Of a stretch of 57,845 nucleotides of DNA, positions 7,591 to 16,174 are shown piece by piece; position 1 is the first letter of the stretch; every line of letters starts with the position of its first letter. The notes beneath the pieces are model-generated. The model did no database searches. It was not told where the DNA came from and saw only the letters and a list, made by a program, of their open reading frames with translations. Source of the DNA: CAG-791 sp045113775. GTDB taxonomy: Bacteria; Bacillota; Clostridia; Lachnospirales; Lachnospiraceae. The stretch is from contig JBGUJH010000085.1 in assembly GCA_045113775.1 (NCBI GenBank), positions 1 to 57,845 of the forward strand, in the 5' to 3' direction. The translations under genes were made by a program, and so were the position numbers.

Positions 7591-8649
7591 ATGAGTCTTT
7601 ACACAAACGCGAATTATATGGAAGACGTCAGGCGGACGGCGCAGCTCAGCCTCCCCTGGGACAGGCTCGCGGACAAGGCAGTCCTTATCTCGGGAGCGAC
7701 GGGGATGGTGGGAAGTTTTCTGACCGACGTCATAATGGAGAGAAACGGGCGGGAAGGCATGAACTGCCGGATCTATGCTCTTGGCCGCAGTGAAGAGAAA
7801 GCCAGGGCCAGATTCGGAGAGCGGTGTGATCATCCGCTTTTCTCTTTTATTCCCTATGACATCAACAGGCCCTTTGTCAGGGACGATATCGGAAAGGTGG
7901 ACTTTGTACTGCATCTGGCGTCCAACACGCATCCCATGCAGTATTCCACAGACCCGATCGGAACGATCACGACCAACATAATCGGCCTTCAGAATATGCT
8001 GGAATTTGCCTGTTCCCACGGTGCGGAGAGATTCGCGTTCGCGTCTTCCAACGAGATCTATGGGGAGAATCGCGGCGATGCCGAACTTTTCGAGGAGGAT
8101 TACTGCGGTTATATCGACTGCAATACGCTCAGAGCGGGCTATCCGGAGAGCAAGAGGTGCGGAGAAGCGCTGTGCCAGGCCTATATAAAACAGAAAGGGA
8201 TCGACGTCTGCATTCCGAGACTGACACGGTCCTACGGACCGACTATGCTGATGTCCGATACTAAGGCGATCAGCCAGTTCATCCGCAAGGGCATTGCGGG
8301 TGAGGACATCGTGCTCAAATCGGCGGGCACACAATACTACAGCTATACTTATGTCGCGGACGCAGTGAGCGGCTTTCTGACAGTCCTTCTGCTCGGAAAG
8401 AGCGGAGAGGCTTACAATATCGCCGACGAGGCATCAGACATGCAGCTGAGGGATCTCGCCGCGCTGATCGCTCAGAACGCCGGTACCAAAGTGGTCTTTG
8501 AGATCCCGGACGCCGTGGAGGCGATAGGGTACAGTAAGGCGACCAAGGCGAGACTGGATGGCAGAAAGCTTAAGGAGCTGGGGTGGAAACCGGCATATGA
8601 CCTGCGGAGCGGAATCCGCAGAACGATTGAGATCCTCAGACAGGACTGA
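7591..8649 (+). CDS. NAD-dependent epimerase/dehydratase (extended SDR)
   Basis: Cytoplasmic sugar-nucleotide-modifying enzyme of 352 residues. The Rossmann motif SGATGMVGSFL is near residues 34-44, and the catalytic Y184-x3-K188 sits in YPESK, with EIYGEN and PRLTRSYGP as in the UDP-glucuronate decarboxylase/dTDP-glucose dehydratase superfamily. ATG 7591 is preferred since GGGAGA at 7581-7586 gives sensible spacing; GTG 7576 and ATG 7588 are alternatives. It overlaps or abuts the cytidylyltransferase gene, so the two are co-translated. The substrate could be a nucleotide sugar or the CDP-linked product of its neighbour. Confidence 0.87.
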   Translation: MSLYTNANYMEDVRRTAQLSLPWDRLADKAVLISGATGMVGSFLTDVIMERNGREGMNCRIYALGRSEEKARARFGERCDHPLFSFIPYDINRPFVRDDIGKVDFVLHLASNTHPMQYSTDPIGTITTNIIGLQNMLEFACSHGAERFAFASSNEIYGENRGDAELFEEDYCGYIDCNTLRAGYPESKRCGEALCQAYIKQKGIDVCIPRLTRSYGPTMLMSDTKAISQFIRKGIAGEDIVLKSAGTQYYSYTYVADAVSGFLTVLLLGKSGEAYNIADEASDMQLRDLAALIAQNAGTKVVFEIPDAVEAIGYSKATKARLDGRKLKELGWKPAYDLRSGIRRTIEILRQD

Positions 8650-8678
8650 TTCAGGTGACACAAGGAGTACTAAGGACA

Positions 8679-9725
8679 ATGAGCAAGACTACACAGCAGG
8701 ATTATCCGATCGATTTCGTTCTCCTGTGGGTGGATGACAGTGATCCGGAATGGAGGGCGCAGAGAAACAGCTATGCACCCGAGAAAAGTTTCCTGATCGA
8801 TGAGGGAGAGGCGAGGTACCGCGACTGGGGAACACTCAGGTACTGGTTCCGAGCTGTAGAAAAGTTCACACCCTGGGTCAACAAGATCTATTTTGTGACT
8901 TGCGGGCATGTTCCGGAATGGCTTGATCTGAACGCTGAAAAGCTGGTGCATGTAAAGCACGCCGATTATATGCCTCAGGAGTACCTGCCGACTTTCAGCT
9001 CCCATCCGATCGAGCTCTGCGTCAACCGCATAAAGGGATTGTCTGAGCACTTTGTATATTTTAACGATGATATGTTTATCTGCAGGAGCATCCCGAAGGA
9101 GGTCTTCTACAGAAACGGAAAGCCCGTCCACCAAGCCAGGCTCCACGCGGTAAGGCCCGGAAAGATCGGGGCGATCATGCCGCACATCTATCTCAACTGT
9201 ACTGAAGTGATCAACGAGCACTTTGACATGCATAAGGTCCTGAAGAAGGACCGCAATAAGTGGTTCTCGATCCCGAAGAACGGGATCAAGACCGTTATGG
9301 AGAATGCCTACTGCAGCCAGTTCAAAATGTTCCCCGGCTTCAAGGACGAGCATCTCCCGGTCCCGATCCTCAAGAGCACCATGGATACGATCTGGAAGCT
9401 CAACGGTGAGAGACTGGACGCGACCTGCAGACACCGCTTCCGCGATGTAAGAGATGTGAGTCAGTATGTCTTTCGCTACTGGCAGCTGGCAAGCGGCAAT
9501 TTCGTACCGGAGAAACTGGAGTTTCTGGGAGCTCACTACACGATCACGGCGGATCAAAAGGAGTTGGATGATCTGTGCAGATATGTGAGCAGCGGCAAAT
9601 ACAGAATGCTCTGTCTCAATGACGCTGACGGTATTCATTCTTATGAGGAATTTGAGTCGGCAAGAGAACAGATCCTGAAGGCTTTTGAGGCGCTGCTCCC
9701 GGAGAAGTCTTCCTATGAGAGATGA
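8679..9725 (+). CDS. Stealth-family capsular polysaccharide phosphotransferase
   Basis: A 348-residue member of the Stealth family, which transfers sugar-1-phosphate to build phosphodiester-linked glycans. Conserved region 1 is at residues 10-24 (IDFVLLWVDDSDPEW). Region 2 contains RYRDWGTLRYWF and NKIYFVTCGH. Region 3 includes HFVYFNDDMF with its paired acidic residues, and a short region 4-like segment follows near the end. ATG 8679 is chosen with AAGGAG at 8662-8667; GTG 8655 is the longer alternative. With the CDP-polyol genes upstream, it implies a phosphate-containing repeat unit. No membrane helix is seen, so it likely works at the cytoplasmic face. Confidence 0.88.
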   Translation: MSKTTQQDYPIDFVLLWVDDSDPEWRAQRNSYAPEKSFLIDEGEARYRDWGTLRYWFRAVEKFTPWVNKIYFVTCGHVPEWLDLNAEKLVHVKHADYMPQEYLPTFSSHPIELCVNRIKGLSEHFVYFNDDMFICRSIPKEVFYRNGKPVHQARLHAVRPGKIGAIMPHIYLNCTEVINEHFDMHKVLKKDRNKWFSIPKNGIKTVMENAYCSQFKMFPGFKDEHLPVPILKSTMDTIWKLNGERLDATCRHRFRDVRDVSQYVFRYWQLASGNFVPEKLEFLGAHYTITADQKELDDLCRYVSSGKYRMLCLNDADGIHSYEEFESAREQILKAFEALLPEKSSYER

Positions 9726-9778
9726 GTACGGGATCACAGGAAAATCCCTGATGGCGGACCGATCAGGAGGGGGTAAGA

Positions 9779-11137
9779 ATGAATATCAGAACTTATGACC
9801 TTCAGCGTGTGGGCTGCCTTTTGTTTCTGGGATACACGTTTCTTTTTGACCTGATCGAGAAGATCTTCGGACCCAGATTCGCTTTCGGGATGGTCCTGGC
9901 AGGCGCTGCTTTCTATTTTGTGGCTCTGCTTAAGGGCGGGAAGAGACACCTGATTCCTAAAGCTTTTGTCACGATGATCCTTCCGTGGATCTTCTTTATG
10001 CTGCTGTTTGTGATCCCGAGAAATCAGCATATTGTGCATCACAACTACTGGTCGACGATCAGGTGGTGCCTTGCGGTCATCATTATGATCATGGCGGCTT
10101 TAAATCCGACAGACCACAAAGGGACCATGCGGATCATTCTTTTATTCAGTCTGATTCATGTCATAGCGACATGGGTCCTGTATTTTAATCCGCTGCTATA
10201 CGAAAGGCTCTACAAACTGTGGGGGGCCTGGCCGGTCGGTACTGAGCGTAATTTTCAGGTGTACAGGGCCGGCATAACAAACAACTATGCCAGAAATACG
10301 ATCGGACAGATCCCGGCTTTGCTGCTCATGGCAGCCACGATTATTGTGATCCTGCTGACTCGCGGGATGATAACGAGGTACAATGCCGGAAGGATCCTGG
10401 CGGCATCGGCTGTTGCTGCGGCGACACTCGGCGCGCTGTTTCTGACAGCCAAGAGGTCGGGAGTCTTGTTCGGTACAGCAGCGATCATGTTCGGATATGT
10501 GACATATAAGTATAAGAAGATCAATATAGTCAAAATCGCGGGGCTGGGAATTGCGGTACTCTTTCTTTTTCTTGCAGCTTCGAGGTTCGTCCCGCCGCTT
10601 CAGCTTATCATAGACCGTTTCTTCGAGCTCGGTAAGGATACCTCCACCACAAATAGGCTGAAAATGTGGAAACTGGCACTGGAGATGTTCGCAAGAAAGC
10701 CGCTGATCGGGAACGGGTGGGAGAGCTTCAAATACGAGTATTACTTGAAATTGAATACCAGGCAGGGAAGCCTGTATGATTACCTGGACGCGCACAACGT
10801 CTATTTGCAGGTCCTTGCAGAGACAGGTATTCTGGGTATGAGCCTTTTTTTGGTTTGTATCGGATCGACTTTTCTGACGACTTACAGAGTGATCTGCGCA
10901 CGAGACAGGATTACCGGCGTGTATGATAAAGCAGCCGCTTTGTATTCGTTTATGTATCAGATATATTTTATTCTGTACTGTGCGACCGGTAACTGCCTGT
11001 ATGATATTACTTTTATACATTACACGGTGGCGGCCGGCCTGATGTACGGAGTTTACTTAAAAGTTTTCTTTTCCGCATGGCAGACAAGAGAGATTTATGA
11101 AACCTATCGGTATCCTGACATTTCACAGAGCATCTAA
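9779..11137 (+). CDS. O-antigen ligase/polymerase family (Wzy_C) membrane protein
   Basis: A 452-residue polytopic membrane protein with about ten or more hydrophobic helices. The large loop near residues 290-350 contains ARKPLIGNGWESF and DYLDAHNVYLQVLAETG, the Wzy_C/O-antigen-ligase signature with the His thought to take part in catalysis. In Gram-positive capsule loci such proteins polymerise repeat units outside the membrane. AGGAGGGGG just upstream supports ATG 9779. The gene overlaps the next by 41 bases, pointing to translational coupling. Confidence 0.85.
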   Translation: MNIRTYDLQRVGCLLFLGYTFLFDLIEKIFGPRFAFGMVLAGAAFYFVALLKGGKRHLIPKAFVTMILPWIFFMLLFVIPRNQHIVHHNYWSTIRWCLAVIIMIMAALNPTDHKGTMRIILLFSLIHVIATWVLYFNPLLYERLYKLWGAWPVGTERNFQVYRAGITNNYARNTIGQIPALLLMAATIIVILLTRGMITRYNAGRILAASAVAAATLGALFLTAKRSGVLFGTAAIMFGYVTYKYKKINIVKIAGLGIAVLFLFLAASRFVPPLQLIIDRFFELGKDTSTTNRLKMWKLALEMFARKPLIGNGWESFKYEYYLKLNTRQGSLYDYLDAHNVYLQVLAETGILGMSLFLVCIGSTFLTTYRVICARDRITGVYDKAAALYSFMYQIYFILYCATGNCLYDITFIHYTVAAGLMYGVYLKVFFSAWQTREIYETYRYPDISQSI

Positions 11138-12185
11138 TTACGGAGCAGTTCTGCAGGCCTATGCTCTGCAGAAAGTTATCTCTGACACGGGAAGAGAAGC
11201 GGTCATTGTGGACTATCACTGCCGTGCCGTAGAGGAAGGGCACAGACCTTGGGGGCTGTTCAGGCGGCACAAGTTCCCGGTCGTGCTGCTGCGCTGCCTC
11301 GTGGCGATCAGGAAAGACAATATATTCGGCGCATTCCGAAGGAACAGGCTGGTTCTGTCCGAAAAGATGAGCGCGGATGACCTGGAGAAACGAGGGGACG
11401 AGTACGCTTTGTTCGTGACAGGGTCGGACCAGGTGTGGAACGACACTTTTTCCGGCATGGATCCAGTCTATATGCTCACATTCGCAGATCAGAATCAGAG
11501 GTATTCCTATGCCTGCAGTCTGGGTTTTGACAGATTTCCGGAGGGAACAGAGCAAGTCTACAAGGAGCGGCTGGCGGGGATGCAGTGTATCTCTGTGAGG
11601 GAAAAAAAGGCTGTGGACTTAATCGGACAGCTTGGCTTCTCGGCGAGAGTGGATCTGGATCCCACACTGCTTTTAGACCGTATTAAATGGCAGGAGCTCA
11701 TGAAAGTGCCCGATTATCCGGAACCCTACATCCTGGTCTATACGGTGAACGAAGACGTCCACCTTCTGGAGGCGGCAAGAAGGCTGTCTGAAAAGACCGG
11801 CGTCAAAATATTGTACCTGAACAATCAGTACAAGAAAAACAGGGATATCACGAGAATTCGGTACAGTACACCGGAAGAATACGTCGGCTGGTTTGCCGGC
11901 GCTGAATATGTATTTACGAATTCTTTCCACGGAACGGCTTTTGCCGTCATTTTTCAGAAAAAGCTCAAAGTTGAGCTGGAGACCGCGAAAAAATTTAATG
12001 TAAGGAGCAGAGACCTGCTCATGAACTGCGCGCTGCCGCAGTGTGTCCTTAAGAACAATGAGGAGGACATGGAATTTCGTATAGACTGGGCAGAGACAGA
12101 GCGCAGGCTTGATTCGATGCGCCGCAGTTCGCTTGATTATATCCGGCTGATCTCGGAAAGAGCGGAGCAGAATGAGAAGGAATAA
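11097..12185 (+). CDS. Polysaccharide pyruvyl transferase family protein
   Basis: A 362-residue PF04230-like protein related to CsaB, which adds ketal-linked pyruvate to surface sugars from phosphoenolpyruvate. It begins GILTFHRASNYGAVLQAYAL, the usual N-terminal signature. The middle has FVTGSDQVWN, and the second half has FTNSFHGTAFAVIF, where a conserved His lies in the GT-B-like fold. The start lies inside the upstream polymerase gene. In Clostridia and Bacteroides this family is commonly encoded beside an FrhB-like ferredoxin protein, which here is fused to the next product. It probably decorates the repeat unit with an acidic pyruvate group. Confidence 0.87.
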   Translation: MKPIGILTFHRASNYGAVLQAYALQKVISDTGREAVIVDYHCRAVEEGHRPWGLFRRHKFPVVLLRCLVAIRKDNIFGAFRRNRLVLSEKMSADDLEKRGDEYALFVTGSDQVWNDTFSGMDPVYMLTFADQNQRYSYACSLGFDRFPEGTEQVYKERLAGMQCISVREKKAVDLIGQLGFSARVDLDPTLLLDRIKWQELMKVPDYPEPYILVYTVNEDVHLLEAARRLSEKTGVKILYLNNQYKKNRDITRIRYSTPEEYVGWFAGAEYVFTNSFHGTAFAVIFQKKLKVELETAKKFNVRSRDLLMNCALPQCVLKNNEEDMEFRIDWAETERRLDSMRRSSLDYIRLISERAEQNEKE

Positions 12186-12193
12186 TTCTTTAT

Positions 12194-14839
12194 ATGAGTC
12201 GAGAAGGTAAACTTGCCAAAAATACACTCATACTTTCAATAGGCACTTTTTTACCCAAACTGGCGTCCATCATAACACTTCCTATACTCACGGGGTGTCT
12301 GACACGGACTGAAATGGGAACTTATGACGTGATCCTGATCCTGGAATCGCTGTTTTTGCCGACCGCGACTTTCCAGATCCAGACAGCCGCGTTCCGGTTC
12401 CTGATCGATGCAAGGGAGGACGAGGAAAAAGTCAAGGAGATCGTGACGACCATCCTGGTCTTCGCGATCCCGATCTCACTGGCGGCGCTCACTGTCCTGT
12501 ATCTGTGTATGGGAAAAGTGGACAGTACGGTACGAATCCTGGTCTGCCTTTATTTCTTTGTCGACAGTATTGTTAATATCCTGCTTCAGGTCTGCAGGGG
12601 TCTCAATGAGAATATGGTCTACTCGGCCAGCGCGATCCTGTCGTCCCTGGGAAAGATGATCTTTGCCGTGATCTGCGTCTACTGGCTCAAGGCAGGGCTC
12701 AAAGGAACGGTCATCGCTCTTTTGATGTCGGTCGTGTTCGCTTTGGTCTTTCTTGTCTTTAAGGCCAAAATATACAGATATATCGATCTGCGGTATTTCA
12801 GCAAGAGAAAGCTCAGGGAGATGCTAAGGTATTCCTGGCCAATGGTGCCCAATTGTATGTCTTCCTGGGTCATGCGCGTTTCGGACAGGTTTGTGGTCAT
12901 TTTCTTTATGGGAATTGAGGCAAACGCGGTATATGTGGTCGCCAACAAGATTCCCGGGCTCTTAAATATTGCTCAGAACACCTTTACCATGGCGTGGCAG
13001 GAGAATGCTTCGGTAGTCTCCAGGGACCGCGACGCGAGCGAGTACTATTCCTCCATGTTCAGGACCATGTTCGACCTTATGGCGGGGTTCTTCGGGCTCC
13101 TGATCGCGGCAACGCCTATTCTGTTCAAACTCCTGATCCGAGGAGATTACGCGGCGGCATACAACCAGATTCCCATCCTCTTTGTGGGCATGTTCTTCTT
13201 CAGTATGTCCACTTTCCTGGGAGGAATTTATGTGGCTTACATGGAGTCCAAGAGTGTCGGGATCACGACTACCGCGGCAGCAGCCTGCAATCTGATCGTC
13301 GACATAGCCACCATCCGCTGGATCGGTCTCTACGCGGCTTCCGGTTCCACTCTGATCAGCTATCTGTTCCTGTTCATCTTCAGAAGCATCGACGTGCAGA
13401 GGATCGTAAAGGTAAAATACAGTCTCACCCACATGCTGGTCATTCTTGCCATCATGATCTCGGAGAGCGTCATGTGCTTTTTGCAGAAGCCGGTGTTAAA
13501 CATTATCAACCTGGTGCTGGGGTGCGTCGTCTTTGCTGTGATCAACAAGTCCTTTGTCAAAGCTGTATTAAAAAAGGGAATGGCTTATATGAATAAGAAG
13601 AGAGCGGCCTCCGGAAACAATGTCATGGCAGTCAGCGGAGCTGAGGGGGCTGCAGATTCTGAGGGGGCAGCAGAACCCGCGGAGATGCCGGCTCCCTCCG
13701 ACCTGCCGGCTCTTGCGGTTAACAAGAGCAGCTGCTGCGGGTGCAGCGCCTGTTATGCGGCGTGCCCGGTGGGCGCGATCGAGATGAAAGCGGATGAAGA
13801 GGGATTTTTGTATCCTGTGATCGATCCCGAGAAGTGCGTGCGCTGCCGCAAATGTCTGCAGGCCTGCGCTTTCAAGCGTGATCTGGCAGGCGGGAGCCAT
13901 CCGGAGGATACGCTGGTCTATGCCTGCAGGACCAAGGACAGGGAAATCCTTAAAAGAAGCTCTTCCGGCGGCGTTTTTGTCGCGGTCTCGGATATGTTTT
14001 TGGAGAGAGGCGACGCTGTTCTGTGCGCCCACTACAATTACGAAGAACACCGGACGGTATTTGCCCTGGTCCGCACTAAAGAAGAACGGGACGCATCCTC
14101 GGGGTCTATGTATATGCAGAGTTTTGCGCTGGACTCCTGGAGAGAGGCTCTTGCCTGGCTTAAGGAAAATCCTGACCGCAAGCTCCTGTTCACCGGCCTC
14201 GGATGTCAGGCAGCCGGCTTTATGCAGTTCATGAAGATGAACGGCATGAGCGGGCGGATCTTCACTGTCGACATTATTTGCCACGGGGCTCCCAGTCCCA
14301 AGATCTGGGCGGAATATGCCCGCTCTCTCGAAAAAGACGGAAAGCTCAGCGACCTGAACTTCAAAAATAAGAAGACGGGATGGAGCAAGTCCGTGGGAAC
14401 CGTCTGCGTGGACGGGGAGGAGATCTCCATTGCAAAATACAGAAGGATCTATACCGACCGCTACACGATCAGGCAGTCCTGCTCCTCATGTCCCTATACC
14501 AGGATGAACAGGGATACAGATATCACGATCGGTGATTTCTGGCACATGGAGAAGAGCATGCCGGACTTTGTTGACGAGATGGGAACGAGCCTGGTGCTGA
14601 TCCACACGGAGCGCGGAAAAGAGCTCTTTGACGCGGTCAAAGAGAAGCTGGACTACCGTGAGAGCAACACCACGGACTGCTGGCAGCTCAACCTGCAGGA
14701 GCCCACGAAGCCTTCCGGGATCAGGGACAAGTTCTGGAGAGATTACAGGAAGCACGGCATTGATTACGTCATGGATCATTACGGTGTGGTCCCCTTGTGG
14801 CTGAAGGCAGGGAGGAAGATCAGGGGACTGTTCAAGTGA
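12194..14839 (+). CDS. Wzx-type flippase fused to a ferredoxin/FrhB-like domain
   Basis: An 881-residue two-part protein. Residues 1 to about 470 form a multi-helix oligosaccharide flippase of the MATE/Wzx superfamily (GTFLPKLASIITLPILT near the start), expected to turn lipid-linked repeats outward. After an Ala/Glu/Pro linker, residues about 510-560 hold two 4Fe-4S clusters (CCGCSACYAACP and CVRCRKCLQAC). Residues 575-870 resemble the coenzyme F420 hydrogenase/dehydrogenase beta subunit found in pyruvyl-transferase loci (RSSSGGVF, GLGCQAAG, CHGAPSPKIW, SCSSCPYT). These are usually separate proteins. An internal ATG at 13588 could start the redox part separately, although no strong Shine-Dalgarno site precedes it. 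Confidence 0.85.
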   Translation: MSREGKLAKNTLILSIGTFLPKLASIITLPILTGCLTRTEMGTYDVILILESLFLPTATFQIQTAAFRFLIDAREDEEKVKEIVTTILVFAIPISLAALTVLYLCMGKVDSTVRILVCLYFFVDSIVNILLQVCRGLNENMVYSASAILSSLGKMIFAVICVYWLKAGLKGTVIALLMSVVFALVFLVFKAKIYRYIDLRYFSKRKLREMLRYSWPMVPNCMSSWVMRVSDRFVVIFFMGIEANAVYVVANKIPGLLNIAQNTFTMAWQENASVVSRDRDASEYYSSMFRTMFDLMAGFFGLLIAATPILFKLLIRGDYAAAYNQIPILFVGMFFFSMSTFLGGIYVAYMESKSVGITTTAAAACNLIVDIATIRWIGLYAASGSTLISYLFLFIFRSIDVQRIVKVKYSLTHMLVILAIMISESVMCFLQKPVLNIINLVLGCVVFAVINKSFVKAVLKKGMAYMNKKRAASGNNVMAVSGAEGAADSEGAAEPAEMPAPSDLPALAVNKSSCCGCSACYAACPVGAIEMKADEEGFLYPVIDPEKCVRCRKCLQACAFKRDLAGGSHPEDTLVYACRTKDREILKRSSSGGVFVAVSDMFLERGDAVLCAHYNYEEHRTVFALVRTKEERDASSGSMYMQSFALDSWREALAWLKENPDRKLLFTGLGCQAAGFMQFMKMNGMSGRIFTVDIICHGAPSPKIWAEYARSLEKDGKLSDLNFKNKKTGWSKSVGTVCVDGEEISIAKYRRIYTDRYTIRQSCSSCPYTRMNRDTDITIGDFWHMEKSMPDFVDEMGTSLVLIHTERGKELFDAVKEKLDYRESNTTDCWQLNLQEPTKPSGIRDKFWRDYRKHGIDYVMDHYGVVPLWLKAGRKIRGLFK

Positions 14840-14920
14840 ACAGGTCCGACTGTTCAGCTCGTCGACCGGACGCCGGTTTTTCGGGATGCTCAGCAATTGC
14901 AAGAAACGGAGAAAGCCTAA

Positions 14921-15733
14921 TTGTCAACTTACGTCATCAGTGATATTCACGGCGCGCTGCCGCAGTTTCAGAAACTTCTGAAAAAAATACGTTTTGCACC
15001 GGATAAAGGAGATGAGCTTTATCTTCTGGGTGACTATGTCGACTGGGGCGACTATCCGCTTGAGACGCTTCTTTTTGTCATGCACCTGGACAGGTCAAGT
15101 GAACATGTCCATTGCCTGCGCGGCAATCACGAGGAGATGTTCCTCTCGATGATGGAGATCGGCTATAAGGGCGGGGCGGACAATCCGATCGCCCAGAACT
15201 GGCTGATAAACAACCGGGGAGCCGGCACATGGGCGGAGTTCAGCCGCCTGGACAGGCTTAAGCAGTGGGAGATCCGCAAGTGGATCCAGGCGCTGCCCTA
15301 CAGTTACAGCGTATGGGACGGCGAAAAGCACTATATGCTGGCCCACGCCTATCCCTACCATTACGATGCGGAATACAGCCCGCTGACTACCAGGCTCCAC
15401 CGCAAGGACGCGGTATGGAGGCGGCTTGGCCTGCGCGAGGATCCCTTTGCCGATTACAGGGGAGATGAAAAGTATCACTGCCTGATCTGCGGACACACGA
15501 TCACTGATTACTATTTTACCCGAATGAAAGCTGAGAAGAACTGGCCCTTCAGAAAGCCCAGGGCGACCAAGAGGAACAGGATCTTCTACGGGGAGAAATA
15601 CGTCAACATCGACTGCGGCGCCAAGCTTCTTTCCTGCGCGGCGGACGATTCGGAGCCTATCAGAAAGGCGGCGGAGCGGGCGCAGCTTGCGTGCCTGCGG
15701 CTCGAGGACGCGGAAGAATTCTATGTGAGATGA
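14921..15733 (+). CDS. Serine/threonine-phosphatase-like metallophosphoesterase
   Basis: A 270-residue calcineurin-type metallophosphatase with the ordered metal-ligand motifs ISDIHG (residues 6-11), GDYVDWG (about 37-43) and LRGNHEE (about 66-72), plus distal His residues (HAYPYHYD and CGHTITD). It resembles bacterial PP1-like phosphatases and diadenosine tetraphosphatases. The start is TTG 14921 with GGAG at 14908-14911. It follows the glycan operon by 81 bases and may be read with it. The substrate, protein or nucleotide, is not determined. Confidence 0.87.
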   Translation: MSTYVISDIHGALPQFQKLLKKIRFAPDKGDELYLLGDYVDWGDYPLETLLFVMHLDRSSEHVHCLRGNHEEMFLSMMEIGYKGGADNPIAQNWLINNRGAGTWAEFSRLDRLKQWEIRKWIQALPYSYSVWDGEKHYMLAHAYPYHYDAEYSPLTTRLHRKDAVWRRLGLREDPFADYRGDEKYHCLICGHTITDYYFTRMKAEKNWPFRKPRATKRNRIFYGEKYVNIDCGAKLLSCAADDSEPIRKAAERAQLACLRLEDAEEFYVR

Positions 15734-15755
15734 AATATCGTTTTGGTATGCTGAA

Positions 15756-15791
15756 GAGAGACTGCCGGAGGGAAACCTCAGGCAGTCTCTC
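15756..15791 (+). terminator. Hairpin after the metallophosphatase gene
   Basis: GAGAGACTGCC at 15756-15766 pairs perfectly with GGCAGTCTCTC at 15781-15791. Only a weak T-tract follows, so termination is likely but not certain. Confidence 0.5.
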
Positions 15792-15900
15792 TGCGTTTCA
15801 AGAAACAGTATTAAACCCTTGCAGGTGAAACCGCCGATCTTTTGTGGCGTAACTTTCGGACTTAATCAATCAACCTTGAAATTGGGCAACATGCTATTTA

Positions 15901-16024
15901 TTTTCCCTATACTGGTGGAATAGCCACCAATATAGGGAAAAGTAAGAGGGTAGTAGTATACTGATATGGCTATAGGTATGCAGTTACAAAACCCTATATT
16001 CGTGGAATAACCACCAGTATAGGC
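15901..16024. repeat. Pair of related palindromes, MITE-like
   Basis: The first palindrome (15901-15941) has 18-base arms with one mismatch around AATAG. The second (about 15992-16023) is a shorter, more mismatched relative sharing CCCTATA, GTGGAATA and CCACCA. The two are about 90 bases apart, flank AT-rich sequence with no gene, and occupy the 390-base gap before map. Possible remnant of a small hairpin-ended element or paired binding sites. Confidence 0.5.
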
Positions 16025-16086
16025 AAAAAAAAGGATATAACGTGAAAACGGACCGCTTTAGCGGCCCGCCCTGCGTGTGGCCTCGC

Positions 16087-16115
16087 TTGACATTTGCGGT
16101 AAAAGATTTCATACT
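16087..16115 (+). promoter_or_regulatory. Promoter of map
   Basis: Consensus TTGACA at 16087-16092, a 17-base spacer, and CATACT at 16110-16115. It lies 60 bases before the chosen map start. Confidence 0.6.
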
Positions 16116-16174
16116 TACTGTGCATGAGTATGTCGTGTGACAAAAGTTTAGTTTGGAAGGAATATACTATAGTT

